Positions 31,795 through 44,412 of a DNA stretch of 64,000 nt are shown piece by piece. The stretch is taken from NCBI RefSeq assembly GCF_910592395.1, contig NC_088321.1, positions 14,138,001 to 14,202,000 on the forward strand. The letters run 5' to 3'. The notes under the pieces were generated by a model, which did no database searches, was not told where the DNA came from, and saw only the letters and a program-made list of their open reading frames with translations. Origin of the DNA: Lineus longissimus (lineage: Eukaryota; Nemertea; Pilidiophora; Heteronemertea; Lineidae). The translations under genes were made by a program, and so were the position numbers. Positions within the stretch are counted from its first letter, which is position 1; each line of letters starts with the position of its first letter.

Positions 31795-33640
31795 TCATGT
31801 CAGGTTGGGGCTTTATCTAAGCTTACCATTGGCTCGACCTCAGCACCAAACTAACCGGTGTCCATCTTTGTCTCGACTGTCACAAAACCTGTGTTTCTTT
31901 CTCATCAACCTTTATGAGCTGATGTCAGACATCCAGAACAAAGCCATGTTAATACGCTGCTCTTAGTCTAAGCTTACCATAGGCTCAACCTCAACCCCAA
32001 AGTGATCGATGTCCTTCTTGGCCACGATTATCGCATAGTCCACCTTTTTATCTCATGAAAGCTAGATGAGATACGATCAGACATCTATACCACTCCCCAC
32101 GAAGCAATGTGGATTTCCCAGGTAGCAATATTTAAGCTCACCATGGGTTAAACCTCGACACCAAACTCATCGATGTCCTTCTTTGCCACGACTATATCAC
32201 ACAATTCCCCTTCTATCTCGATCATAAAAGCTTCTTGAGATGAGAATCAGACGCTCCCACAACGCCATGTTGATTATGCCCAGGTAGCAATATCTCACCG
32301 AATTTGATCATGTAAGCTCACATCACAACACCCGACTCATCTGTGTCATTCTCGGCCACAATCTCACAACAATCCGTCTTTCTGTGTCATGAAAGCTTGA
32401 TGAGATTGAGAATCAAACAGTTGCAACTCCGACAAAGCACTTTTGATAAGCCAGCTTGGCGCTTTGTCTCGATGCGCTAACAGAATTTCTCAAACCTCAC
32501 AACTCCCAACTCATCGGCGGCCTTCTCTATCACGACTATAACACAATCCGCTTTTCTATCTCATGAAAATTTGATAAGGTGTGATCAGACATTCATACCA
32601 CTGCCACGAAGCCATTGATTGACCAGGTAGAACTATCGCATGCATCCCAAGGGTCTTGTAGCTCGGGTAGCTGGGAAGCTAATGCTGGCGGAAATGGGTA
32701 GGAAACACTTTAAGACAGACCACTTCCAGAGCCCCAATAAAAGTCTTCCTAACCATGACTTTCACGCAGTCTGCACCCAACCGACCGATGTCCTTCTCTA
32801 CCACAACTACGACACAGTCTACCTTTCAATCTCATGAAAGCCTGACGAGATTCAGAATCAAACAGTTACCACTACAACAAAGCCATGTTAATGAGCCACC
32901 TAAGCACTTTTTCTCATAGATTCTGACCATGTGCTCTAACCTCGCAACACCCAAACAACCAATGTCTCACTCTACCACGCGACGGTCACACAGTCTGCGT
33001 TTCTATCTCGTGATGAGGTGAGATCAGACATCTATGCCACTCCCACGAAACCTTATTGATTGGCCAGGTAGAACTATCTTATGCATCCCGAGGGCCTCGT
33101 AGCTCGGGTAGGTAGTGGGGAAACTAATGCTGGTTGAACTGGGGTAGGAAGTGTGTTAGAAAGACCACTTCCAGAGCTCCACGGAAACTCTACTTAACCA
33201 AGACTATAACATGTACAACAAAGTCTGTCAACGCTATCTTCTGAAACATTCATAATATGGGAATTGGATTGTTTCCACACAGCCTTGTGGATTGGCCAGG
33301 TAGAATTATCTTATGCATCCTAAGGGTCTCGTAGCTCGGGTAGAAGGAAGAATTGTTTGCGGATCAGGGGTAGGAACTGTGCCAGCGCCCAACAAATGTC
33401 CTACTTAACCATACTAAACCAATGTCCTTCTTAACTAATCCATGACTGTAACAAAGTATGCCAACGTTATCTCCTGGAATATTCTAAAGATGGGACTTGG
33501 ACCGTTACCACGAAGCCTTATTGATTGCCAGGTAGAACTCATTTATGCATCCCGGGAGTCTCGTAGCCGAGGTAGTGGGGAAGCTAATGTTGGTCGAAAT
33601 GGGGTAGGAACCGTGTTAGAAACACCAAAAGACATTTTTC
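31795..33640. repeat. Irregular tandem array (~150-230-bp units)
   Basis: Recurring phrases in fixed order are AAGCTTACCAT..GGCT, CACCAAACTCATCGATGTCC, CCACGACTATA, TCTATCTCATGAAAGC, GAGAT..GATCAGACA, CACGAAGCC..ATTGATTG and, in the distal half, CCAGGTAGAACTATCTTATG, GGTCTCGTAGCTCGGGTAG and GGGGTAGGAA. About nine units are seen, with the distal ones carrying an extra 80-100 bp segment. No open frame runs through it. Confidence 0.8.
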
Positions 33641-34350
33641 AAAAAGAATCATCTTTTGTAACCTACATATATATATGCTTGGTTTTTTAGTTATTTTCAT
33701 CACAAAGATTGACTAGAATTCTAATGTCTTTGTCTGAATGGATATACATCATCTTGTTAAGACATTTCTTGTTCCATATGCAGAAAGACATTTTTGCTCA
33801 ACTTCTTTGAGGCAGCGTATAAAATGTACCCTCTACGGGAAACCCTACCTCCCTTTTTGGCATTTGGATACGTAATCGTATTTTCTACGAAACCAGATTT
33901 CGTTTCCCCCATAAATATTCACACCCAAAACCATCAACTTCCTTTGGGAGCAACTCTTCCCAATACCGGCGCAGTGAATTATGCAAATCGAACCGAAATA
34001 TGAGGAATCCAAGATGTTTAATACTCAAATCACGGCCGTCTTATCGTTAGCATTAAATATTAAAATGTAGATCGAATTACAGATACAGAATGATATGCAA
34101 AAAGTTGCCTCTAGCCTGTGGTATGTGATCAGAGTACAAAAAAATTAGCATTTTGCATAGATTTTCTCCTTTGGACAGCATAAGAGCTTCCAAAGAAATA
34201 CAAGAAATGAAAATTTGTCGGTATATTCCGTGATAAAAACTGGCGACAACTTGTCTGCTAAGAGTACTCTGTTGTCCCTCTAAAATACCTTAAATAGATT
34301 TGCTGCTGATAATATCATTGAGTTTCCTAGCAATATCGAAGGAGAGAACA
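33641..34350. other. Unassigned non-coding DNA
   Basis: Contains two related phrases around AAAGACATTTTT (about 33628 and 33782). No gene. Confidence 0.45.
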
Positions 34351-35410
34351 TTACATTAGCCAGGCAAACATTGAAGTTCTGTTTACAGGAAGCTGGGCAA
34401 ATATTGGTCTGGATCGAGTGTAATGGCATAATACTGGAAAACCAATAGCCGTCTTGTTTGTGCTGGCATCATTGCCCTTGACATAGAACTGGTGCCGAAT
34501 GAGGTTAAAGCCATATGCCATTGATCTTCCAAATATCAGTAATTTGCCCATTTTGAATTGATGCAAATTAGGTCCTTCCCCTGGCACGAAAATCAGTGAA
34601 TTTGGATATGTTGCAGAACATGACCTGCCACGAACAAAATGGTACCAAGAAACCTTTTGTTGCAATTTATTCTGTGCTAACCCTGGGGCTGCATTACTTT
34701 CAGAAAGTTTTCTTGGTAGAAGTTTAAAGGGACGCATTAGCCAGACAAACCTTCAAGCACCGCTTGCAAGAAATTGGATAAATATTGGTCTATTATGTAT
34801 ATTACTGCTAGGTAAATAGCATTTGTGATTGCAGAGGTGTATATTGCCCTTGACATGATTTTGTGCTGGATGAGGTAAAAGTCAGCGCAATGAGCTTCCC
34901 AAACTTAACAATATCAGTAATACTTTTAGATGCTTCATGGCAGCAGGCTAGAAGGACAGATTAGCCAGACAACCTTTCTAGCACCACTCTCCGCAAGAAA
35001 CAGGGCAAATATTAGACTAGAGGGGTGTCAACAACTGCTACAGTTTCGACATGGATGTCCCTGGCCTGCCATTTAGGCAGGTAAACCATATAATTGAGAG
35101 ATTGGTATCTCAGACAAACTGCAATCCGTCTAAGCCTTCTCAAAGTAATGAACTATGTCAACAACTACTGCAGGTTCGACATGGATGTTGTCAATTATTC
35201 AAAAGTACTTGACCAGCGCATTAGGCAGACCCTAATGTCATGTTCAAACTTAGCATAACCGGCGCACTTTCAAGGCGTGTAGTGCACGAGAATGGTATTT
35301 CAGACAAACTACAAACTATAATCCTTCTGAACATAATGAACTAAGTCAAGAACGTTGAAGGTTTGACATGAATGTCTACCAAGTAGTCAGCAAATACTCC
35401 AAAGTGACGT
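34351..35410. repeat. Diverged tandem units (two unit types)
   Basis: TTAGCCAGGCAAACATT (34355), TTAGCCAGACAAACCTT (34736) and TTAGCCAGACAACCTTT (34963), each followed by GCAAATATTGGTCT-like text, form one series. GTCAACAACTGC..TTCGACATGGATGT (35028), GTCAACAACTACTGC..TTCGACATGG (35157) and GTCAAGAACGTTGAAGGTTTGACATG (35345, in two parts) form a second. The 128-codon minus frame at 34351-34737 spans one unit and has no recognisable domain. Confidence 0.65.
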
Positions 35411-35948
35411 GCGGCCATAGGAAGGCTGCCACTTTAAATGGCCTCCGTGGATTGGCAGCTCCGTGATAGATTGTCGATACAATGATGGCGGGTCGGGATG
35501 AGATGGTGCGCTTAGTGGTTGAGCTGTTCTTCGCAGACCTGAGGCTGATGGCAATGGAACGTGATTCTTCTTCTTCGGCGTTTAACCTGCCTAAAACTAT
35601 AACTCCAGTCCTGTGGCGGAGATGGATTGTCAGGTACTCAAACTTAGAAGCTATTAGAAATGGACATTGATTATCAGAAGCAAGAGAATGGCCAACTCCT
35701 CATTGCTAACATGGAAACCCTTCTAAGCTTAGCCATTAAATTTTTAAATGAGCTAAAGGAAGTTGTTTGCTATCTGTTGAAGCTAAAAATCTTAGCAGTG
35801 ACACTGATAAGTGGGGCTTTGATAGAGTTTAAGCACTTGAAATTGTGAGCAACAGGGTCCGATGGTCCAAGCTTTCTTTTGAGTTTGAAGGTGATGAATT
35901 TGTCTCCGGAAAAGTGCTTCAAGTGCTACACATTTAAAAGCTTTACGA
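35411..35948. other. Unassigned non-coding DNA
   Basis: CTTCTTCTTCGGCGTTTAAC at about 35567 resembles the reverse complement of the SINE tail junction and may be a decayed SINE end on the minus strand. Otherwise no feature. Confidence 0.4.
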
Positions 35949-36154
35949 GATCCGTTAAAAAATTGAAATTTGTAATTAAATACGCACTATAGATAAAAAT
36001 TTCAGCAATCCCGTTAATGTGTAGACAGATATACAAATACTATAAATACCAAGTTTCATCAAATTCGCATGCACATCAACTGCATTACGGAATTGTGATA
36101 ATTGCATATCTTATTCGTTGAGCACTAGTAATTACGAACGGCATACCCCTTTAA
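35949..36154 (-). mobile_element. MITE M1 (nearly complete copy)
   Basis: Begins at ATCCGTTAAAAAATTGAAAT and ends GAACGGCATACCCCTTTAA. Keeps TGTGTAGACAGATATACAAA and GGAATTGTGATAATTGCAT. The outermost bases of the first end are lost; the other end has TTAA. Confidence 0.8.
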
Positions 36155-36659
36155 GCTCTTCTTTGAAGTGACAGTGGACCCAGAACCTCCAAGGCACCAA
36201 TTAGTACAATACTCCAATGACACGCTTATTGCCAATAATTACATCCGCAATATAGGAGAAAGGGGCAGCCACCATGATCAGGGTGAAGAGACGCGGTGAG
36301 GTTGGGTGATATTGCGTGTCCGCCTGAGGCGAGCCGGATTTGAAGGTCAAGGGGTGACATACGGTGCTGGGATTGTGAGGGAGCATTGATTATGCCATGG
36401 TCATTGTTTCATGTTCCTCTTGGAGGTAAAATGAATGAACGAAGCGGGCATGTAACAAAACACAATCTATCTAATGGTATGTCATTATATGTGACAAGGG
36501 TTGGTATAAAACACCAACCGGGACGTTAAAGGGTGTGCAATGGCATCTAGTATTGTCACAGCTGTCAAAATGAGCCAATAAGTTTAGTATTGCTGGTGGT
36601 GCGTGATTTCTCTGCCAAATTTCTTCGTTTCTTAAAATATTGCCCTTGAGTAACATAAA
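36155..36659. other. Unassigned non-coding DNA
   Basis: No recognisable feature. Confidence 0.45.
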
Positions 36660-37160
36660 ATAATATGGCCAACACTTTTAGTCTGAAATAGCATGGATGA
36701 CAATGATGTTACCAGTTGAAATAGCACACGGACAATACGCAAAATCTCGGCGTTCCACCTCTGATATTCATTTTGTTCTCCTCATAATCTCTTTCATCTT
36801 AAAGATTCCCCTTGTGTGACGTTAAATATGTGGTCAACATTTTCAGCCTGCAATAGCATCGATGACAATGCTTCTATAGTTGCAATAACACATAGACAGA
36901 TTGCAAAATCTCGGCGTTACGCATTTGATATTCATTTATTTCTCTTCGAAAGCTCCTTCCTCTTAAAATATTACCCTTGTGTGACGTAAAATATGTGGTC
37001 AACACTTTAGGCCTGCAATAGCATCGATGACAGTGCGTCTATCAGTTGCAAAAACACAAAGACAGAATGCAAAATCTCGGCGTTACGCATTTGATATCCA
37101 TTTATTTCTCCTCCAAATCTCTTTGTGTTAAAAAAAGTACCCTCGAGTAACATAAAATTC
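36660..37160. repeat. 165-bp tandem array (3 units)
   Basis: GATGACAATG, or GATGACAGTG, occurs at 36696, 36861 and 37026, always followed by AGTTG.AA..ACAC..AGACA, GCAAAATCTCGGCGTT and TTGATATTCATTT. Period 165 bp, about 10-15% divergence. Confidence 0.9.
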
Positions 37161-38597
37161 GCCAATGCCACATCGGTCTGCGATCACTATCGGACGTGAC
37201 GATGCTTGCGGGAAATCCATGTGCAACCGAGATCATAAAATAGCGCTAAACGACGTATTTATTGATCTCGAGATGCTGGGGCGAAACCTTATTTGCGGAG
37301 ACAAAGGACGATGGGTCATTCTAAAACGCTGACTCATCCTTCCGTCTTACTTTATCGCGGTGGAATGTACACGCCGGGATCGCCCTTTGTTCTGTTTTAT
37401 GACAAGAATTATAAGTCGATTGAAGGACGCTGTGGGGGTTTTGATGTTTGGGTTAGTCAATTCTTCCAAAAGTGTCTGCAATATTTTCATATATCTTTCA
37501 TTGCCCATAAAGGGATGCCACTGCCACACTTTTGAAGTGTTGAGTCATGACTTCTCTTTTAGATCATCAAGACTAGACTTCTATTTTCAGCTCATTAAGA
37601 GTGTCCATCCTTTGTGGGCTGCCTAATTGGTTGACAGAGTATTGGCAACCAATAAGTTTTATGTGTTATTTAAACAAAGTAGCAAACCTTCGCATGAGGA
37701 GAGGCACTAAAAGCCTTATAATAATGAAGTGGCCCAGTTGACCCCATTTGGCAATGGCAACTAATTCAAGCAGGGACGGAACAGCATCCTCGATGAATAG
37801 AGGTCTGATCATACGCATGGAGAAGGAGCACAGTGACTCAAGTAGGCATCCTTTGTCTCTTGATGTCAAATTTGGCCGCATTTTCGTTTCCAATTACAGC
37901 CCAATTTGCTGTTAAAAGGTAAAGAGCAGTTGAAGAAGTAATATTAGGTAACAAAGAAAAAAACTGATCAAAGGACCTTCAAGATTTTGATGACAATTAC
38001 GGATTGCTGTCTCTGGGCAATTGGCATTGTTTGAGTCGTTTGTTGGGAGAAAGTCATTTCGAGTTTTTACTTCTGAACTTTTTGGTGTCATTCTAAAATC
38101 CCTTTGAAAGAAAAAGAAAAAGTTTCAAATGTCAGTTTGATTAAATGCGATGATAGGGGTCCAACAATTGAGAATATTGATTGAATTATTCTGGAGAAGA
38201 GGGGCAGGTTACTCCATACCGACACCGATGATGATGATGAAAAAAAATCAGACATTGTACAGCCAACAACAAGTTATTTGAATCCATGTTATTGAAAACA
38301 AATATCATAGATATTTATCATCGCTGATAATCCCGCCAGCATCCAATATAATTCCATATTCCCATCGCGACGACCAATATGATCAGCCGAATATTTTTTT
38401 GGCATTTTTTGCTTCAAGGATTTCTTGCAGGGTAATTCTTATTGATTCGGCACAACTGTCTGAACTCGATGACCAACAAGGATGGGAAAGTCTACATATG
38501 TTATGGAATTGGAATGATGTAGTCCGTATAGCGATGAGGTTTTGGTTACACTTGCATCAACTGAGTCATAGTCATAAGGACACAACAAGATATTTTA
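37161..38597. other. Unassigned non-coding DNA with R5 fragment
   Basis: AGTGGCCCAGTTGACC..GGCAATGGCAACTAA..GCAGGGACGGAAC at about 37728-37785 is a third piece of repeat R5. A short (GAT)n tract is at 38227-38240. No gene. Confidence 0.5.
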
Positions 38598-38850
38598 TCT
38601 GCTGCAAACTTTGATGTACACATTTGTGACCCGCTCTACCAAAACTAGGCGTTTGTCGCATCTGAACTTGACAAGTTGATACGGACTTGTTGTTCATTTC
38701 CCTATTGTAGACCTTTTGTGAAATGTGACCAAATCAGTTTGTAATAGATTTCACAAAAGGTCTACAATAGGGAAATGAACAACAAATCTGTATCAACCTG
38801 TCGAGTTCAGATGCGACAAGCGCCTAGTTTTGGTAGAGCGAGTCACATTT
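38598..38850. mobile_element. Foldback element FB1, copy 2
   Basis: Starts GCTGCAAACTTTGATGTACA, left arm about 38625-38724, loop GTGACCAAATCAGTTTGTAA.., right arm to GGTAGAGCGAGTCACATTT. Arms pair almost perfectly and the copy differs from that at 28318 by about ten bases. Confidence 0.9.
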
Positions 38851-40215
38851 GTAGTCTGTGACTGGTTGGAATTTGTTTCGTTTGCGATGTATGGTTTACA
38901 CATGTTATAATGTCAGATATAAAAATAAAGTTCGTTTATTATTGTGTCACTCCTAATGAAAGGGCCAGCCAGCTTTGGCTCATGAGACACTCTTTACTTC
39001 CAAACTCCCATCTCTAATGCCAGGCACCTGGCAAGAATGCAGTTTATAGCCTAGAGGGAGGCTACCAGCGGGTCTCAAATCTTCGAACTTCTGTTCTGTT
39101 TGCTCTGATGACGTGGCGACAAATGCCGTGCGACGTCAGAGGTTATTCATTCATGTGTGCATCAAAAATTCCTCAGAATCCGCCATTTTCTTCGTCAGAC
39201 ATGTCAGAAGAGGAAGACAGGCACTAAAAATCGACAACCTGGATGACACCATAACGCAAGTTACAAAAATTAAAAAATGCAGAAACTTTCCACTAAACAG
39301 TGGTGATATGTCATCTTTTTACTTTCGGAATAATTTTCTTTACAATTACCTAATGTATTTTCCTCTTCTTCTCTTTTCATGAAACTCTCCTCTCCTCAAC
39401 AATTGAAACAGGTATGTAAAAACATTTATTTCATTCTAAAATACCGTAATTTCGTCAGAAACAGGTAAGCACTTCGCCACACACCTGACTTGGTGGAGTG
39501 GCCAAACTTTGCGGCGTTGTGTTCTCTTCATTTTAACGTAACGGCCATTCTTTAAACTCCTCTACGTTTCAGATCAGCAAAAAAAACATCAGAAAAAAAG
39601 GAGACCCACTACAAATTACTGAGGCGAATCTGTTTTTTGGTGTAAAGAGGCGTGAGGGACTTTTTTCCATTGCCTAGAGACTTGGGGCAAACATCAAAGG
39701 ATGGAGGGTTTTTATGAGTTTTTTTTCTCTTCTGGTTGGTTGAGGTGGATGAGGGCTCTTCCAGGCAATTTGCGTGGGAAAATCGTCGCCTGTTTCCTGA
39801 AAGAAATGTCCTTTGACCCCTTTAGCATGTTTATCAACGATAATTTATTTGCGTTCGTGTTCGTTTTGCCCTGATCAACATGGGCGAGGTTACGTGGAAT
39901 GATCCTCTAAACTATCGCTGTCCTCACTCAATTTGGACTGTGAGTAGCCAACAAGGAAAACAGCGTCAACCTCGCACCAAGCCGAATGGTATAATACCTT
40001 ACATATCAGATATACAGGGCGAACCTTAAAAAACGAAACCGGCCAAAACATTGCCATAATTCCAAAAGTATACAGTTCATGAAAAAACTAAAGCAAAGAG
40101 TAGAAAGTAGGAGCTACAATTAAGCTTTCTTTTAACTCTAACATTGCTGGTCTGTGGTCACGGGTGACTGAGTACCAATGTCTCGATTGCAGAAATGTCC
40201 AAATCAATCATTTTT
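38851..40215. other. Unassigned non-coding DNA
   Basis: The 89-codon frame at 39113-39382 ends near AACAGGTATGTAAAAACATT (39410), a good splice-donor-like sequence also seen as ACAGGTATGTAAACATT at 2452, but the coding evidence is too weak to call an exon. Confidence 0.4.
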
Positions 40216-40266
40216 AGCTCGCCTCTTAGCAGAGGTGAGCTTATCCCATACCGTGGCGTCCGTCGT

Positions 40267-40319
<53 letters not shown>

Positions 40320-41370
40320 CGTCGTCGTCCGTCGTCCGTTAGCAGGGCACGTTTCGTAACTGTTAGAGCTATTGAGTTGAAACTTGGGACACATGTACCC
40401 TTATGTAATGACACCTTGGAGACCATGTTTCGGTCCGATTCGTTTCATGGTTTGGCCACCAGGGGGCCAAACGTTAAAAGTGAAAATATGCAATATCTCC
40501 CTTAATAGTAGTCGGGAAATTTTGAAAAAAATATGGTAGGTACTTCTAGCAAAGGTGCATCATATATCCTCCGGGTTTTTGATTTGACCTCCTTTTCAAG
40601 GTCACAGAGGTCAAATGGTGTAAATTGGCCGTTGGGATGTAACGATGGCACGTTTCTAAACTGCAATGACTATTGATACCAAATTTGGTACACATTTACC
40701 CCTTAGTCAGGTGATCTCAGGGACCGAAGTTTGGTCCAATATGATTCACCACTTGACCACCAGGGGGCAAAATCCAAAAACCTTAAAAATGTGATTATTC
40801 CTTAACTTCTTGCCCGATTGCCACCAATTTGATAACATGGGTACATCTAACCACCATACAGTATATGTCACACAGGTTTTTAATTTGACCTTCTTGTCAA
40901 GGTCACAGAGGTCAAATGGTGTAAATTCGCCGTCAGGCGGTAACTATGGCACGTTTCTTAACTACAATGACTATTGATCACAAATTAATTACACATGTAC
41001 CCCTTGGTCAGGTGATCTCAGGTACCGAAGTTTGGTGCAATCTGATTTGCCGTTTGGCCTCCAGGGAGGGGGCCAAATCCTAAATTCTTGAAAATGCCAT
41101 TATTCCTAGTAATGACTTGCCTGATTGGCACCAATTTTATATCATAGGTACATCTAATTCTAACAACCATTCAATGTGTCACCCGGGTCTTCTTTGATTT
41201 GACCTACTTTTCAAGGTCACAGAGGTCGAATGTACTGTAAATTGGCCATTTTGGGGAAATTGTAATTGCTCGGACCTACATCAAACCTAACACTACATGA
41301 CACAATACCATGCTCTTTATCCATCTTTCCTCCACATGAGGTGAGCACAATGGCCCTGGCCATTTCATTT
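40216..41370 (+). mobile_element. 1.1-kb non-autonomous 'AGCTC' element, copy B
   Basis: Full-length second copy with the opening hairpin (40216-40241, one C/G difference in the stem), (GTC)n tract, three internal 300-bp units and the closing GAGGTGAGC at about 41338-41346, then ACAATGGCCCTGGCCATTTC. About 1.7% of bases differ from copy A by my count. ATTT flanks on both sides may be part of a target duplication. CCACCAGGGGGC occurs at 40456-40467 and 40757-40768. CAAGGTCACAGAGGTCAAA occurs near 40598 and 40900; the third unit has AGGTCG as second half. Confidence 0.9.
40257..40339. repeat. (GTC)n triplet tract in AGCTC element B
   Basis: Almost pure GTC, about 80 bases against about 60 in copy A. 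The overlapping poly-Asp, poly-Thr and poly-Arg frames are artefacts of it. Confidence 0.9.
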
Positions 41371-42032
41371 AACATGGGAAAGATCCTATTTTAGACCTCA
41401 CAGGATAAGCTACTTTATGGTAAATACATTTATGGTATCTAACTACAAAAACGTATAAAATTCCCCCAGCTGACATACTTTGTGTTTTTTTCACATCAAA
41501 GGCAGCATTTTCTGAGTGTTTTTCCGCAACTTGTCTCATGTCGATTGTGATGAGAAACGTTCTTTGGATAATTAGGCTGGGATGGGAATGACCATGTGTT
41601 CGAAAGTGGAACAAGGATATTTGGTGTTTTTTTTTAGTTATTTAGGCTTCCTTTCTGGGTGAAGTTGTTGTGACAATCCCAGGGTCAGGGGAAATGTGAG
41701 TGCTTAGTGATTGTCTCTGGTGAAGTGCCATTCTGCCTGTATTTGCCAGAAACAAAGAATTTCAATGATTGATATCAAGTATTTCTTCATTAGGCTTCCC
41801 ACGCAACCACCTTTCAATTGAAACAAAGACTTTATGTGTTCTCTATATACTGCCTGGACGCTATTTAGCTGGTTTTTAGGGCACCTACATGTGAATTTGT
41901 AGACAAATGCCTGAGGTGTAATAGGCCTATGCAAAACGGATGCACCAAAAGTGGCTAATAAAATAATATGGTCTGCACGATAATTATCGGTGAGTTTCGA
42001 TTGATACTCTCTTCAAAAACTTCTCTGACTTT
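41371..42032. other. Unassigned non-coding DNA
   Basis: No recognisable gene; minus-strand frames at 41369-41614 and 41704-41934 show no motif. Confidence 0.45.
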
Positions 42033-42410
42033 GATCTACGTCGTGGCACCAAACGTTTGGGCATGATAGACGTAGATCTACGTCGTGGCACCAAACGGTT
42101 GGGCGTGATAGACGTAGATCTACGTCGTGGCACTAAACGGTTGGCCATGATAGACGTAGATCTACGTCGTGACACCAAACGGTTGGCCATGATAGACGTA
42201 GATCTACGTCGTGGCACCAAACGGTTGGGCGTGATAGACGTAGATCTACGTCGTGGCACCAAACGGTTAGGCGTGATAGACGTAGATCTACTTCGTGACA
42301 CCAAACGGTTTGGCGTGATAGACGTAGATCTACGCCGTGTGACACCGAACAGTTGGGTTGTTAGACGTGATCTGCATCCTTGGGCACCGAATGGTTGAGC
42401 ATGAGGGCAC
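42033..42410. repeat. 42-bp satellite with 16-bp palindrome, open on both strands (9 units)
   Basis: GATCTACG starts at 42033, 42075, 42117, 42159, 42201, 42243, 42285 and 42327, with a weaker ninth unit at 42369 (GATCTGCATC). Every full junction forms GACGTAGATCTACGTC, a perfect palindrome. Because 42 is divisible by 3, the plus strand reads a 14-residue repeat (VIDVDLRRGTKRLG) from about 41994 to 42398 and the minus strand another (RRRSTSITPNRLVP) over 42427-41984. I find no known protein family for either. A non-coding satellite is more likely, but the codon-length period with only substitutions and no frame-breaking indels is worth a test. Confidence 0.9.
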
Positions 42411-43169
42411 CCATGGTGTAATAGCATGTAATTTGCTCAGCCTGTCGTGTCGAACACATGTTTGCTACTTTCTCCAACCCATTAGACTAACTCTGAGATA
42501 TTCCTTGTTTAATTACTAATTGCAGCGTGTCTGACATAACACAAAATGTCCATTATCCAGTCAACATGTAAAAATCTTTTCTGCGTGACACATGTTCCAT
42601 GCATTAAGGTCTCACTTATAACCAGTAGAGTATTATTGAAAGGTTTTTCTGGATATCATGCATGTACACATTGTCAGAAATATAAACTTGATTGAGAAAT
42701 CATTTCTTTTAAATATCACCTTGGTGTGCATGTGACACGCATCGGGTGGTGTTCAATTTCAGTTTTAAGATGCCTTCTATTTGAATAGAGTATTTATCAT
42801 AACCCAGGAGGGTCTTGGTTGAGTTGTTAAGATCGTGTGGAGTCGGAACGTGGCCAATGGATTTTTCTCTGAAAAAAAAATTGGAGATTCCGAAGTATTT
42901 AAGAATCATTTTCTAGGTTTAGGTTGAATTTCTCCCCATCACCATCGAAAATAGGTTTTTGCTGTAAATGTGTCTGTGTTTGCATTAAGATCGAAATTCT
43001 CAGGATAAACTATGTGGAATTGCAGATTTTATTTCCCTTGGTGTGAGAAGTATTGGATTTAGCTTGTCAACTTCAATTTTCAATTTTCAATGCTCATGAT
43101 CAGATTGTTGAAATGTTTGCATGCGCAGTGGTGTCGATATTGCAATTGTACTCCTACTACGGGATGATT
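42411..43169. other. Unassigned non-coding DNA
   Basis: No recognisable feature. Confidence 0.45.
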
Positions 43170-43449
43170 CCGTTTCGCCTTCCTACACATAAGAAAAAAA
43201 ACACCACGATTTTGGCGAGAACTTTAATCCGTTTCGCCTTCCTACACAGGCACCACCATTTTGGCGAGAAATTTAAATCCTAAAGCAATAAGAACTCCTT
43301 CAAAATTAAGTGAAAGCCTATTTAAAACCGAGAGCTGTTCTCTGGAACACAAAGAACAGACTCCCACTTTTGAAATTGGCATTCACTTTGTTTTCAAAGA
43401 GTTCTAATTGCTTCAGGAATTCAAGTTCTAGTGCCTATGGTCAACCCTT
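43170..43449. mobile_element. Foldback MITE FB2, copy 1
   Basis: The left end, GGCACCACCATTTTGGCGAG, and right end, AGTTCTAGTGCCTATGGTCA, are inverted relatives; inside, AGAACTCCTTCAAAATTAAG faces TTTGTTTTCAAAGAGTTCT and AAATTGGCATTCACT. The left end is partly duplicated (TTTCGCCTTCCTACACA occurs twice). Related copies: 48479-48711 and 61812-62026. Confidence 0.7.
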
Positions 43450-44412
43450 AAGCAGAGTCATCACACTGACCATTATGCCACGGGCCTTTGGCTGAGAAAA
43501 GGAAGTCCATTGCAAGCGACTTATGTTTTGGTGAGAGAATGTTGCTTGCCATAGCATAGCAAAGGATGACAAAACCTCATTTTGTTTTAAACACATGCCT
43601 CCTAATGCAATGACACTACAGCAAAGGATGCAAAAACCTAATTTCATTCTATTGATTTTTGCTCTTAGATGCTGAGCGCTGAGTCTGTCCAGAGACTATC
43701 CACTGCTCAGTACCTGACATAGCCAACGACTCGAGAGTGTACCGACACCGGTATCGAGCACCACTCCAGCTGGTGTCTAAGCACCGAACTAGAACCAACG
43801 CAGCGTCCTAAACGATCATTCACAAAGATTGATTAAGTGTCACGGGCGGATGGATGAATCTGGTGTCACGGGTGAAGAGATGGGATTTGAGATAATTTAA
43901 CCCTGCTATTATATCGCGATGATGACTTAGAAGAAATGCAAGCGATTTGTGCTGAAAAGCTTGAATATTTTGTTCAGTGGTTTGGGGTTCTACCTACTTT
44001 CTTTAGCCTCTTCAGTGCCGAAGAGCGCATAAGGGGCTCTGTGCATTGCCTATCGATTTTATGGTCGCTGCCCAAAATCAAAGATATTTCCACAAATTTG
44101 ACGCAAAGTCATGGGCGCTCGGTGATAAGTTTAACATGCTGAACTTGGATGTTCTCAAGTCTCATGGGACCGAGATAGTACAGTATCGCACAGAGTTGGG
44201 GACGATAATCTGATAGGAGTGATGAATGTGTGTCATAGTCTGCAGTGGTTTTGTGCAGAATAGTCGATGCTGTTGAAAATTTAAGGATCGTAGCGCTGGG
44301 TTTGTCATTCCTTTGATAACATTTGATAACACGGTATGTTACAACAAATAAAAGTTTACCTCTTAAGATTTAGATGATAACCCATTTGTTGTCCTTTCAC
44401 TTCCTTTCCTGT
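43450..44412. other. Unassigned non-coding DNA
   Basis: Two related phrases, AGCAAAGGATGACAAAACCTCATTT-like at 43557 and 43618, mark a small duplication. No gene. Confidence 0.45.

Noticed and set aside
34351-34737. 128-codon minus-strand frame
   Set aside because: No recognisable domain, spans a diverged tandem unit, and sister units do not keep the frame open.
42033-42410. CRISPR array
   Set aside because: Units are head-to-tail with no unique spacers, in eukaryotic-type DNA with no cas genes.
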